The notes under the pieces: generated by a model
What the model was told of the DNA's origin: nothing
The model's database searches: none
Seen by the model: the letters and a program-made list of their open reading frames with translations, nothing else
Position numbers and translations under genes: made by a program
Shown: piece by piece, positions 7,602 to 15,437 of the stretch
How the letters are laid out: each line of letters begins with the position of its first letter
Position numbering within the stretch: the first letter of the stretch is position 1
Assembly (NCBI GenBank): GCA_046260215.1
Contig: JBHEPQ010000062.1
Span: forward strand, 1-20,132
Source of the DNA: Chromatocurvus sp046260215
GTDB lineage: Bacteria > Pseudomonadota > Gammaproteobacteria > Pseudomonadales > Halieaceae
Length of the DNA stretch: 20,132 nt
Direction: 5' to 3'

Positions 7602-7642
7602 CTGACCATATCACTCATGACTGTGGAGGCCGAAGCTTAGCA

Positions 7643-8626
7643 TCAAGCGGCCCTTCCGCCCAAAACCGATCCCAGCTGAGCCGCCAGCGCCGTGGCGAGC
7701 AGGTCTCGCTGTGGCGTGGCGCCACCGGCGAGAGAGCGCTCAAGGTCTCGAAGCCTGCTGTCTATCGCCAGTAGAGCCAGGCCCGCTGGCTGCCTCAGCT
7801 GCAGCGTCGACATCCCGCACAGTTGGCGGTGGATGCCGGCGAGCAGGGCGCGGACCGCGACCTCGGTCTGCATGGCGGCGAGCATTGTGGCTGCATCATC
7901 TGGGCTGGATCGCCCCGCGAAAAGATCTGCCAGTCCCTGCTGCCGTTCTTCTGCACGATCCAGCGCACCCTCGAGGCGCAGCAGATCATATGCAAGCATT
8001 GGCATATTGTCGGCCGCGGCAAGCGCGCGATGCGCCAGCGCCGCGTCGCCATCCAGCGCCGTCAGCCATGCGGCGGCCGATTTCTGATCAGGTGATGGTA
8101 GCTGCACGCGCTGACAGCGGGATCGTATCGTCGCGGGAACACGGAACGGCGATCGCGTGACGAGCAGTATGAGGGTGTCTGCAGCGGGTTCTTCAAGGCA
8201 CTTTAAGAAAGCGTTCGCCGCCGGCAGCGTCATGCTGTCTGCCGGGTGCACAATCAGCACTTTGTATTTCCCGAGCGCACTCGTCTGTGCCGTGAACCGA
8301 ATGACGTCACGGATCTGATCAATGCCGATACTGCGACTATTACCTGTCGGGATAACCCATCGCCAGTCGCTGTGCCCCTGTGTCTGGCTCAGTGCGCAGG
8401 TCTTGCACTCGCCGCAGTTCATCCCCCCAACCGGCGCCTGGCACAGTACATAGCGCGACAGCGCGGTGACAAAACGACGTCGGCCAGTACCCTCTTCTCC
8501 ACTGACCAGCACCGCATGCGGCAGGCGCCCGCCTGACAGCACGGAACCAAACCTGGACCAGATTGCATGCTGCCAGGGTAAGGGCTGGCTAACCGGGTCC
8601 AGAGGTGTCGTGTCTTCGTCACTCAT
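7643..8626 (-). CDS. holB: DNA polymerase III subunit delta'
   Basis: Delta' is a subunit of the clamp loader that places the beta sliding clamp on primed DNA. The 327-residue protein has the expected AAA+ fold marks: PLPWQHAIW at the N-terminus, a degenerate P-loop GEEGTGRR (43-50) consistent with a non-ATPase stator subunit, and a zinc-binding module with C62, C71, C74 and C77 (CGECKTC). The sensor region includes FLKCLEEP and the SRC motif in TIRSRCQRVQL. Its ATG overlaps the tmk stop codon by four bases (ATGA), implying translational coupling. The tmk-holB order matches the common gammaproteobacterial arrangement. Confidence 0.95.
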   Translation of the reverse strand: MSDEDTTPLDPVSQPLPWQHAIWSRFGSVLSGGRLPHAVLVSGEEGTGRRRFVTALSRYVLCQAPVGGMNCGECKTCALSQTQGHSDWRWVIPTGNSRSIGIDQIRDVIRFTAQTSALGKYKVLIVHPADSMTLPAANAFLKCLEEPAADTLILLVTRSPFRVPATIRSRCQRVQLPSPDQKSAAAWLTALDGDAALAHRALAAADNMPMLAYDLLRLEGALDRAEERQQGLADLFAGRSSPDDAATMLAAMQTEVAVRALLAGIHRQLCGMSTLQLRQPAGLALLAIDSRLRDLERSLAGGATPQRDLLATALAAQLGSVLGGRAA

Positions 8627-9273
8627 GCATCAGCGCCCTCCTGCCAGCAGCGCACAAGCTCCTGGCCAATCTCCTGCAGCTGTCGCTCCACCTGCGCCAG
8701 CGGTTGCGACGCATCGATCAGTCGGTAGCGTCCCGAGCCCTCGCGGGCCAGGCGCAGGTAGGTCTCGCGCACGCGCTGGAAGAACTCGGTCTTTTCGCTT
8801 TCGAAGCGGTCCAGCGCGCCACGACCGCGCGCACGCTCAATGCCGGTCGCAACGGGCGCATCCAGCAACAGGGTGCAGTCGGGGTGCAGCTCGCCCTGCA
8901 CCAGATTCTCAAGCTGCTGTACCCAGTTCATGGGAAGTCCCCGTCCGCCCGCCTGGTAGGCGTAAGACGCATCAGTAAAGCGATCGCACAGCACCCACCT
9001 GCCGCGATCGAGCGCAGGGCAGATTCTTTCGGCAATGTGCTGGGCGCGGGCGGCAAACATGAGCAGCAGCTCGGCCATCGGGTCTACCGGCCCTTTTCGC
9101 GTCGAAAGCAGCACATCACGAAGCTCCTCGCCAAGTGCCGTGCCACCCGGCTCGCGGGTCGTCTCGACCGGTACGCCCGCCGCATTCAGCTGGTGGCTGA
9201 GATAGGCGAGCGCCGTGGACTTGCCGACGCCCTCCCCGCCTTCGAATGTGATGAAAAGCCCGCGTGCCGCCAT
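8623..9273 (-). CDS. tmk: Thymidylate kinase (dTMP kinase)
   Basis: The enzyme phosphorylates dTMP to dTDP in the dTTP supply pathway. I start it at the ATG at 9273 (MAARGLFITF), giving 216 residues. The longer open frame to 9372 lies inside mltG and has no homology. The P-loop GGEGVGKS is at 12-19, TREPGGT at 39-45, and DRFTDAS at 97-103. An Arg-containing LID region follows (RARGRGALDRFE), as in E. coli-type enzymes. It begins one base after the mltG stop codon and overlaps holB by four bases. Confidence 0.96.
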   Translation of the reverse strand: MAARGLFITFEGGEGVGKSTALAYLSHQLNAAGVPVETTREPGGTALGEELRDVLLSTRKGPVDPMAELLLMFAARAQHIAERICPALDRGRWVLCDRFTDASYAYQAGGRGLPMNWVQQLENLVQGELHPDCTLLLDAPVATGIERARGRGALDRFESEKTEFFQRVRETYLRLAREGSGRYRLIDASQPLAQVERQLQEIGQELVRCWQEGADA

Positions 9274-9274
9274 G

Positions 9275-10300
9275 TTATTTCCGCACCGGCTGTGAGCGGT
9301 AGTCAGTCTGTCGCTGGAGCTGGTAGCGGCGTACCGCGTTCTGGTGTTGTTCCAGTGTATCGCTGAACACATGTGTGCCGTCGCCGCGGGCTACGAAGTA
9401 GAGGGCGCTGCCGTCCTGGGGACTCAGTGCGGCCCGCAGTGCCGCTACACCTGCGAGTGCAATCGGGGTTGGTGGCAGCCCGCCGTGCCGATAGGTATTG
9501 TAAGGGTTGTCGGCATCGCGCAGGTGCACGCGGGTGAGGTTGCCGTCAAAATCCGTGCCGAGACCATAAATAACGGTCGGGTCGGTCTGCAGGCGCATCC
9601 CGCGCTGCAGGCGCCGGATAAAAACACCGGCAACCTGCTGGCGCTCTTCGGGTACGCCGGTTTCCCGCTCGATGATAGATGCCATGATCAGTGCATCGTA
9701 GGGCTCTTTATAAGGTAGCGATAGAAACCGGCCAGCCCAGAGCCGGTTCAGCGTCGCCATGAGATCGGTGTGCGCGCGTCTCAGTATTTCCCAGTCTGAC
9801 GCTCCCCGCACGTAGTGGTAGGTCTCGGACAGGAAAAGGCCCTCGGCAGACTGCCGCCCCTCGGCGAGCTCCAGCAGCCGCCGATCGTCAGGTCCCGTGA
9901 GGACGGCGTCAAGTCCCGGGGCACTGGACAGGATTTCCACGGCACGCGCCAGCGTGATGCCTTCCGGCAGCGTGACGTTGTAGGACACAACATCCCCGCG
10001 GCTCAAAAAGTCAAGTATCTGCGCTGCTGTCAGGTTGCCGGTGAGGCGGTATTCCCCACTATGCAACCTGGCATCAAGCCCCGTGGCTCGCCCGTAGAGG
10101 TTCAGCATCCAGGCGTTGCGGATGACGCCGTCCGTCGCGAGGCGCTTGGAAAGTGTCGCGAGAGAGTCCCCGGGGGCTACCTCCAGGTAGTAGCCTTCCG
10201 GGGGCATTTTCACGGCATAATGCCACTCATCGCGCAATACATACCCGGCAAGTGCCGCCAGCAGCAGGACGATCGGAAGCAACAGAATCAGGCGCCGCAT
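9275..10300 (-). CDS. mltG: Endolytic murein transglycosylase MltG
   Basis: MltG cleaves nascent peptidoglycan strands at the inner membrane and helps set glycan chain length. From the ATG at 10300 (MRRLILLL) it is 341 residues, close to the E. coli length of 340. A single N-terminal membrane segment spans about residues 4-23. A LysM-like region follows (GYYLEVAPGDSLATLSKRL). The catalytic-domain signatures are ASIIERETGVPEER with the catalytic Glu at 211, MRLQTDPTVIYG, NPYNTY and GLPPTPIALAG. The start overlaps pabC by 13 bp. An upstream in-frame ATG at 10363 would overlap pabC by 76 bp and add a non-homologous stretch before the membrane helix, so I rejected it. Confidence 0.94.
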   Translation of the reverse strand: MRRLILLLPIVLLLAALAGYVLRDEWHYAVKMPPEGYYLEVAPGDSLATLSKRLATDGVIRNAWMLNLYGRATGLDARLHSGEYRLTGNLTAAQILDFLSRGDVVSYNVTLPEGITLARAVEILSSAPGLDAVLTGPDDRRLLELAEGRQSAEGLFLSETYHYVRGASDWEILRRAHTDLMATLNRLWAGRFLSLPYKEPYDALIMASIIERETGVPEERQQVAGVFIRRLQRGMRLQTDPTVIYGLGTDFDGNLTRVHLRDADNPYNTYRHGGLPPTPIALAGVAALRAALSPQDGSALYFVARGDGTHVFSDTLEQHQNAVRRYQLQRQTDYRSQPVRK

Positions 10301-11130
10301 GCGTGCAGCCGTTCCCGGTACAGGGCCTGTAGCCGGTACACCGTCGGATATCTTTGCCAGCACCGGCCGCCGTAGCGACCAACTGGCTGGAACCCGCGAA
10401 CGCTGTTGCAGTAGAGCACCTCGTCCGCGTTCTGCACGTCGGCCTCTGTGATGGTCGTCTCACGGCACTCAAAACCGAGCGCAGGTGCCAGCTCCTCGAG
10501 CAGCAGTCGTCGGCGGGTGCCGAGAATGCCGCAGTTTATCAGCGTAGGTGTCAGTAACTGTCCTCTGCTGACAAGGAACAGGTTGCCACTGATGGCGGAG
10601 ATGGCGTTACCTTCGTTGTCTGTCATCAGCATTTCGTCAAAACCCGAAGTCTGCCGCTCACGCGCGGCCAATACCTGTTCCAGACGATTGAGGTGCTTGA
10701 TGCCGGCGAGCGCCGGTTGCTTCGATAGCGTGATGGATGAGCGGCCGATGGATGCCGCTGGCAGTGCCGGCTGCCCCACGGTTTCCATTGACGACAGCTG
10801 GATTACAAAGTGCAGCCGTGGCCTGTCAATGGGCGCATACCCGCGCGGCCCGCTACCACGCGTCACGGTGAGGCGCATGACGCCGTGAAACTGGCGAGTA
10901 TCGAGTGCCTCGAGAATATGCGCTCGCGCCTGATGGTCCGCATCCTCCGGAAATCCGAGCCTCTGCAGCCCATCGCGCAGACGATCCAGATGATGGCCAA
11001 GCCATGGAATGTCACCGGCGATGACTGGCATCGTCTCGAACAGCCCGTCACCGTAATCAAGCCCGCGATCAGGCAGCGGGAGCGCTGTAGCGACCTCACC
11101 GTTGATCCAGGTCTGCTCCGATGCGGGCAT
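10288..11130 (-). CDS. pabC: Aminodeoxychorismate lyase
   Basis: PabC is a PLP enzyme of fold type IV that converts 4-amino-4-deoxychorismate to p-aminobenzoate and pyruvate for folate synthesis. From the ATG at 11130 (MPASEQTWING) it has 280 residues. Signatures are DRGLDYGDGLFETM (21-34), the PLP-lysine segment GIKHLNRLEQVLA (143-155, K145 the likely Schiff-base lysine), and the phosphate-binding region SGNLFLV and GILGTRRRLL. It starts 13 bp after the fabF stop. An upstream in-frame ATG at 11187 would overlap fabF and was rejected. The Shine-Dalgarno is weak (GGCGGG), which suggests coupling to fabF. The fold class also contains D-amino-acid and branched-chain aminotransferases, but gene context favours PabC. 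Confidence 0.92.
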   Translation of the reverse strand: MPASEQTWINGEVATALPLPDRGLDYGDGLFETMPVIAGDIPWLGHHLDRLRDGLQRLGFPEDADHQARAHILEALDTRQFHGVMRLTVTRGSGPRGYAPIDRPRLHFVIQLSSMETVGQPALPAASIGRSSITLSKQPALAGIKHLNRLEQVLAARERQTSGFDEMLMTDNEGNAISAISGNLFLVSRGQLLTPTLINCGILGTRRRLLLEELAPALGFECRETTITEADVQNADEVLYCNSVRGFQPVGRYGGRCWQRYPTVYRLQALYRERLHACGA

Positions 11131-11143
11131 GGGCGGCGCCCGC

Positions 11144-12385
11144 CTAGTCAGGCCGGCTGAAAACGAGTGAGCCGTTGGTGCCGCCAAAGCCGAAAGAGTT
11201 CGACAAGGCGTGTCGAATGGGACGCTGCTGCGCAGTATTCGGTACGTAATTGAGGTGGCAGTCAGCGTCCACGTTGTCGAGGTTTATCGTTGGCGGAGCT
11301 ACCTGATCTCGTAACGACAGGATGGTGAAAATCGCTTCCACTGCTCCCGCGGCCCCGAGCAGATGGCCGATCATCGACTTTGTGGAGCTGACGGCGACGG
11401 TCTTCGAGGCACTGCCAAAAACGGTCTCGATCGCTCGACTCTCCGCGAGATCACCGGCCTGCGTAGACGTGCCGTGGGCGTTTATATAATCTATCGCATC
11501 GGCGGCCAGACCGGCATCGCGCAGCGCGTTCGACATGGCCGCAGCCGCACCACGCCCGTCCTCAGGTGGCAGCGTCATGTGGTAGGCATCACCGCTCATC
11601 CCGAATCCGGTGACCTCGGCGTAGATTCTGGCACCCCTGCGCTGGGCAGACTCCAGTTCCTCCAGCAGCATGACGCCGGCGCCATCGCCCAGCACAAAGC
11701 CGTCGCGATCCCGATCCCAAGGTCGCGACGCGGCCGCCGGGTCGTCGTTTCGCGTTGAGAGCGCTCTTGCCGCTGCAAAGCCGCCAAGCCCGACGGGGGT
11801 GGTCGCCATTTCCGCACCGCCAACCAGCATGACGTCGGCATCGCCGTGGGCGATAAGGCGGGCGCCGAGTCCGATGTTGTGGGTCCCCGTGGTGCAGGCA
11901 GTGACGATTGCAAGGTTTGGACCCTGCATACCGTATTTCACTGACAGGTTTCCACTGATCATGTTGATGATGGATCCGGGGACAAAAAACGGCGAGATCT
12001 TGCGCGGGCCCGATGTCGAGACGATTTGCGCGTTTTTCTCTATCTGCCCGATACCACCGATACCCGACCCGATCGCACAGCCAATGCGAGGGGCATTCTG
12101 CTCAGTGATATCCAGACTCGCGTCCTCCATGGCCTGGATGCCTGCGGCCATGCCATACTGCACGAATGCGTCCAGTTTGCGGGTTTCCTTTGAGGGCAGG
12201 TAAGGCGAAACGTCAAAGTCCCGGACGCTTGCACTGAAGCGTGTGGTGTAGTTACTGGCGTCGAAAGCCGTGATGTTCGACGCGCCACTGCGTCCCGCGA
12301 GAATACTCTCCCAGCTTGCTTCAACGGTGTGACCGACGGACGTCACCGCGCCCATACCCGTAACCACGACTCTCCTGCCGTTCAC
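11144..12385 (-). CDS. fabF: 3-oxoacyl-[acyl-carrier-protein] synthase II
   Basis: FabF is the elongating condensing enzyme (KASII), which joins malonyl-ACP to acyl-ACP. The 413-residue protein has full family length. The catalytic triad is C164 (VTACTTGTHN), H304 (NAHGTSTQAGD) and H341 (STKSMIGHLLGAAG), one residue offset from E. coli FabF. The start codon is GTG at 12385, supported by an AAGGAG Shine-Dalgarno 7 nt upstream and the conserved N-terminus RRVVVTGMGAVTSVG. It lies 121 bp after acpP. As fabH is absent from this cluster, chain initiation must be supplied by a gene elsewhere. Confidence 0.98.
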   Translation of the reverse strand: MNGRRVVVTGMGAVTSVGHTVEASWESILAGRSGASNITAFDASNYTTRFSASVRDFDVSPYLPSKETRKLDAFVQYGMAAGIQAMEDASLDITEQNAPRIGCAIGSGIGGIGQIEKNAQIVSTSGPRKISPFFVPGSIINMISGNLSVKYGMQGPNLAIVTACTTGTHNIGLGARLIAHGDADVMLVGGAEMATTPVGLGGFAAARALSTRNDDPAAASRPWDRDRDGFVLGDGAGVMLLEELESAQRRGARIYAEVTGFGMSGDAYHMTLPPEDGRGAAAAMSNALRDAGLAADAIDYINAHGTSTQAGDLAESRAIETVFGSASKTVAVSSTKSMIGHLLGAAGAVEAIFTILSLRDQVAPPTINLDNVDADCHLNYVPNTAQQRPIRHALSNSFGFGGTNGSLVFSRPD

Positions 12386-12506
12386 AGGTTCGCTCCTTGC
12401 TCAGTCCCAGCCTGCAGGGAAGACGATGCAGCACCGGGGCGGTCCAACAAGAAAAAACGCCCCATCGCCGCAGTAGACACGGCCTCCCGAGTTGTGATGA
12501 TACTAC

Positions 12507-12743
12507 TCAGGCGAGATTGGCGTTGATGTAATCAATCGCAAGCTTGACCGTTGTAATCTTTTCGGCTTCTTCGTCGGGAATTTCGGTCTCAAACTCCTCC
12601 TCGAGGGCCATGACCAATTCAACCGTATCCAGGGAGTCTGCGCCAAGATCTTCGACAAACGAGGCTTCGGTCTGTACTTCGTCTTCTTTAACACCAAGCT
12701 GCTCGGCGACAATTTTTTTTACGCGTTCTTCGATGCTGCTCAT
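12507..12743 (-). CDS. acpP: Acyl carrier protein
   Basis: ACP carries growing acyl chains on a 4'-phosphopantetheine arm. The 78-residue acidic protein has the attachment site S37 in LGADSLDTVELVM and ends DYINANLA, very close to E. coli AcpP. The start at 12743 (MSSIEERVKK) is fixed by homology. A longer open frame upstream to 12875 overlaps fabG and is not conserved. The Shine-Dalgarno AGGAG is 12 nt from the ATG, slightly far. The 109-bp gap from fabG is large for this packed cluster and contains promoter-like and palindromic motifs, consistent with the extra ACP expression known in other bacteria. Confidence 0.98.
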   Translation of the reverse strand: MSSIEERVKKIVAEQLGVKEDEVQTEASFVEDLGADSLDTVELVMALEEEFETEIPDEEAEKITTVKLAIDYINANLA

Positions 12744-12785
12744 GATTGTTGATAACTCCTGCCATCTGGTTGAAAGCCAAACCAC

Positions 12786-12835
12786 AACTGGTTCGACAGC
12801 GGATTTTACAAGTTTTTTCAGGGTAGTAATACTAC
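12786..12835 (-). promoter_or_regulatory. Candidate acpP promoter region with palindrome
   Basis: Upstream of acpP on the minus strand is TAAAAT (12803-12808) as a possible -10. A 13-bp palindrome, GTAGTA-T-TACTAC (12823-12835), overlaps where the -35 would fall; no good TTGACA is present. On the promoter-proximal side is AACTGGTTCGAC (12786-12797), resembling one half of a FadR site. Promoter function and regulator identity are inference only. Confidence 0.35.
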
Positions 12836-12852
12836 TTTTCCAACCGCCTGCG

Positions 12853-13605
12853 TCACGCCATGAACAAGCCGCCATTTATGTTGACGGTTTCTCCGGTAAT
12901 GTAGCCGGCGGCATCGCTGCAAAGAAAGTCTACCAGCGCGGCGACGTCATCGGCAGCCCCGAGCCGGCCCAGCGGAATCTGATCGAGCATGGCGTTTTTC
13001 TGTGCTTCGCTCAAATCACGGGTCATGTCGGTGTCGATAAAGCCGGGCGCCACGCAGTTTACCGTTATATTGCGCGCACCGATCTCTCTGGCAAGCGCTC
13101 GACTGAAGCCTCCGGCGCCGGCTTTGCTGGCCGCATAGTTGCTCTGCCCGGCATTGCCCATGGAGCCGACTACGGAGGTCACGTTGATGATCCGACCCCA
13201 GCGCGCCTTGGTCATACCCTTGATGCAGGCTTTGCTCAGACGATAAAGACCAGTCAAATTGGTATTGATAACGTCGTCCCACTCGTCGGGTTTCATTCGC
13301 ATCAGCAAATTGTCGCGGGTAATCCCGGCGTTGTTGATGAGCAGCAGTGGTGCACCGTGATTGTTCGCCACTTCCGAGATCACTGCGCTGACCGCATCGG
13401 CATCGGTCACGTTCAAGGCCATGCCGACGCCGGGGGTTTCGGCAACAGCGAGGTAATCGTTTATCGCGGTCGCTCCCTTCGTGGTGGTGGCTGTTCCTAT
13501 CACGGTATGGCCCGTGCTCGCCAGCCGCTCGGCAATGGCGCGGCCGATACCGCGACTGGCCCCGGTTACGAGGGCAATCCTCCCCGACCTGCTCGCGTCA
13601 CTCAT
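12853..13605 (-). CDS. fabG: 3-oxoacyl-[acyl-carrier-protein] reductase
   Basis: FabG is the NADPH-dependent short-chain dehydrogenase of the fatty-acid elongation cycle. It has 250 residues. The nucleotide-binding motif TGASRGIG is at 14-21 and NNAG at 91-94. The catalytic tetrad is N116, S144 (NVTSVVGSMG), Y157 and K161 (YAASK). The C-terminal GETVNINGGLFMA is typical. The ATG at 13605 overlaps the fabD stop by 8 bp and has a GGAGG Shine-Dalgarno within fabD, so the two are probably translationally coupled. Confidence 0.98.
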   Translation of the reverse strand: MSDASRSGRIALVTGASRGIGRAIAERLASTGHTVIGTATTTKGATAINDYLAVAETPGVGMALNVTDADAVSAVISEVANNHGAPLLLINNAGITRDNLLMRMKPDEWDDVINTNLTGLYRLSKACIKGMTKARWGRIINVTSVVGSMGNAGQSNYAASKAGAGGFSRALAREIGARNITVNCVAPGFIDTDMTRDLSEAQKNAMLDQIPLGRLGAADDVAALVDFLCSDAAGYITGETVNINGGLFMA

Positions 13606-14569
13606 GTCTACCCTCCGCCTGTGTGTGGCTGATACTTAGCAGCGCCTGAAGATCCTCGGGAGTCTCCATCGGAAAACTGTTGATGGCCCTGTCGATGCGC
13701 TTGTTCAGCTTGCACAGCACCTTCCCCGGCCCGCACTCTGCAAGCCTTGTTGCACCGGCGGCCACCAGCGACCTGACGCAATCCGTCCACATGACCGGGG
13801 ACGAGATTTGTGAAACCAGCAGATCCCTGATGGTTTGAGTGTTCTTTTCCGGCTGCGCATGGACATTGTGGATTACTGGAATTTCCGGCGTCCTGATAGG
13901 GGTTTCCGCCAGAATCTCCGCCAATTTTTCTCCGGCCGGCCGCATGAGTGACGTGTGAAAAGGTGCACTGACCGCCAGGGGCATGCAGCGTTTGGCTCCC
14001 GCCGATTTCAGTGCCCGGATAGCGGCCTCCACTGCACCGGCGTGGCCGGCAATCACGACCTGCCCCGGCGCGTTGTAGTTCACCGCGGACACGACTTCAC
14101 CCGAAGCCGCCGATGTTTCATCGCAGATTCGGCGAATGTCTGCATCGTCCAGGCCCAGGATCGCCGCCATTGAACCATCCCCGACAGGGACGGCCGATTG
14201 CATGAAGCGGCCGCGCTCACGGACCAGGCGCAAGGCGTCGGCGAAATCAAAACTGCCGGCGCAGGTGAGTGCCGAAAATTCTCCCAGACTGTGCCCGGCA
14301 AGCAGGGCCGGCACCGCGCCACCCTGTGACAGCCAGGCGCGCCAGAGTGCGACGCTGCAGGCAAGCAGAACAGGCTGAGTGGTCTCCGTGAGATCCAGCG
14401 CAGCCTGATCACCCTCTGCGACAAGCGCCCGCACATCGTAGCCGAGCGCCTCAGATGCTTCAGAAAATGTATGCCTTACATCGTCGCTGAGCGCGTATGC
14501 CGCGGTCAGCATTCCGGTGGCCTGCGATCCCTGTCCGGGAAAAACAAACGCCAGAGAAGCGTCCGCCAT
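13598..14569 (-). CDS. fabD: Malonyl-CoA:ACP transacylase
   Basis: FabD moves malonyl groups from CoA to ACP. From the ATG at 14569 (MADASLAFVFPGQGSQ) it has 323 residues, slightly longer than E. coli FabD (309). The nucleophile is S94 in GHSLGE (92-97) and the catalytic His is H205 in SAPFHTSLM. The upstream ATG at 14611 is in frame but lies within the terminator hairpin region and gives a non-homologous extension, so I rejected it. An AGGA Shine-Dalgarno sits 8 nt before 14569. It is the first fab gene of the run; its neighbour upstream is rpmF rather than plsX or fabH. Confidence 0.97.
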   Translation of the reverse strand: MADASLAFVFPGQGSQATGMLTAAYALSDDVRHTFSEASEALGYDVRALVAEGDQAALDLTETTQPVLLACSVALWRAWLSQGGAVPALLAGHSLGEFSALTCAGSFDFADALRLVRERGRFMQSAVPVGDGSMAAILGLDDADIRRICDETSAASGEVVSAVNYNAPGQVVIAGHAGAVEAAIRALKSAGAKRCMPLAVSAPFHTSLMRPAGEKLAEILAETPIRTPEIPVIHNVHAQPEKNTQTIRDLLVSQISSPVMWTDCVRSLVAAGATRLAECGPGKVLCKLNKRIDRAINSFPMETPEDLQALLSISHTQAEGRHE

Positions 14570-14595
14570 GCTATGGATCCTGTTCTTTGTGGCAG

Positions 14596-14634
14596 AAAAA
14601 AACCACCGCAAGCTCCGTCGGAGCCTGGCGGTGG
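14596..14634 (-). terminator. Rho-independent terminator after rpmF, just upstream of fabD
   Basis: On the minus strand CCACCGC (14628-14634) pairs with GCGGTGG (14603-14609). An inner stem of five pairs (14620-14624 with 14612-14616) has a 3-nt loop. Seven T residues follow (14602 down to 14596). It lies 52 bp past the rpmF stop and 26 bp before the fabD start codon. It should end the yceD-rpmF transcript, or act as an attenuator if fabD is read from upstream. I see no good promoter between it and fabD. Confidence 0.85.
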
Positions 14635-14686
14635 CTATACAGTACGGCGACTGAGGTTCCCGGGGGGAGAGCGACAGTCGCAGGCA

Positions 14687-14869
14687 TCAGTCGTCGCTGC
14701 CGGTGTCAACCACTTTTCTGCCACGGTAAAAACCATCGGCCGTCACGTGATGGCGACGGTGGCTTTCGCCCGATACCGGATCAATACTCAGGGTGCTGCC
14801 GGTGAGGCTGTCGTGGGAACGGCGCATGCCGCGACGCGAGCGCGTCTTTTTGTTCTGCTGTACTGCCAT
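14687..14869 (-). CDS. rpmF: 50S ribosomal protein L32
   Basis: L32 is a small basic protein of the large ribosomal subunit. The 60-residue sequence begins MAVQQNKKTRSRRGMRRSHD and contains RRHHVTADGFYRGRKV, the gammaproteobacterial form. It lacks the four zinc-binding cysteines found in some bacterial L32 paralogues, so it is the zinc-independent type. An AGGAG Shine-Dalgarno is 6 nt before the ATG. It follows yceD by 17 bp, the standard pair, and is followed by a strong terminator. Confidence 0.97.
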   Translation of the reverse strand: MAVQQNKKTRSRRGMRRSHDSLTGSTLSIDPVSGESHRRHHVTADGFYRGRKVVDTGSDD

Positions 14870-14886
14870 GGTCTTCTCCTGTCGGG

Positions 14887-15429
14887 TTAATGATTCAGGT
14901 CGCGCTTCAACTGCGCCAATACGTCAAACGGGCCGTCACTTTCACTGCTTTGCCGTTGCTCGTCAGCGCCTGCCCCGGGCGCAAACGCCGCCCCCGCAAG
15001 CTGTTCAATACATCTTTCGTCCTCATGGTAGCTGTACACCGGCATCGCCAGCACCAGCTCATCTTCCACCACGGCCCAGAGATCTATCTCGTTGGTGGCC
15101 AGCACTGGCTCAAGCCCCTCTGGCAATCCCGCCGCCTGCTCATCTGTTTCCACGACTGCCAGTCGACTCGACGCGGCCACTGGGCGCTTAAACACGTCAA
15201 GACAGCGTTGGCAGCGCACGCTGACGCGGGCGTCGACCGAAACGGCAAGAACTGTCCTGCCCATCTCGTCAATGCCACAGCTGACGACAGCGCCTACATC
15301 TCCCTCGTCACCCGCCAGTAGCCCGCGTAAACGCGACAGCTGCGCAGGCTTGAGGCTGCCCTCAAAGTGCGCCCTGTGCATGGCTGGTTTACGCAAATCC
15401 AGCGTGCGCGGAAGGGAGGTCAACGACAT
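14887..15429 (-). CDS. yceD: YceD/DUF177 family protein (23S rRNA accumulation protein)
   Basis: Members of this family are co-transcribed with rpmF and are needed for normal 23S rRNA accumulation in bacteria and plastids. The 180-residue protein starts MSLTSLPRTLDLRKPA, which matches the usual N-terminus, so I keep the ATG at 15429. It carries the family CxxC (C73, C76 in RCQRCLDVF), the acidic EIDLWAVVEDELVLAMPV segment, and ends in FDVLAQLKRDLNH. There is no Shine-Dalgarno. A near-consensus promoter places the transcript start within a few bases of the ATG, so the mRNA may be leaderless. A later ATG at 15381 (MHRAHFEG) is possible but would cut conserved residues. Confidence 0.93.
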   Translation of the reverse strand: MSLTSLPRTLDLRKPAMHRAHFEGSLKPAQLSRLRGLLAGDEGDVGAVVSCGIDEMGRTVLAVSVDARVSVRCQRCLDVFKRPVAASSRLAVVETDEQAAGLPEGLEPVLATNEIDLWAVVEDELVLAMPVYSYHEDERCIEQLAGAAFAPGAGADEQRQSSESDGPFDVLAQLKRDLNH

Positions 15430-15437
15430 AGCGCCGC

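Noticed and set aside
12436..12463. GGGGCG/CGCCCC inverted repeat between acpP and fabF as a terminator
   Set aside because: The T-rich run is inside the loop, not after the stem, and the 16-nt loop is large; no terminator geometry on either strand.
12544..13632. 362-codon plus-strand open frame across acpP and fabG
   Set aside because: It is antisense to two strongly conserved genes and shows no protein-family features; a high-GC shadow.
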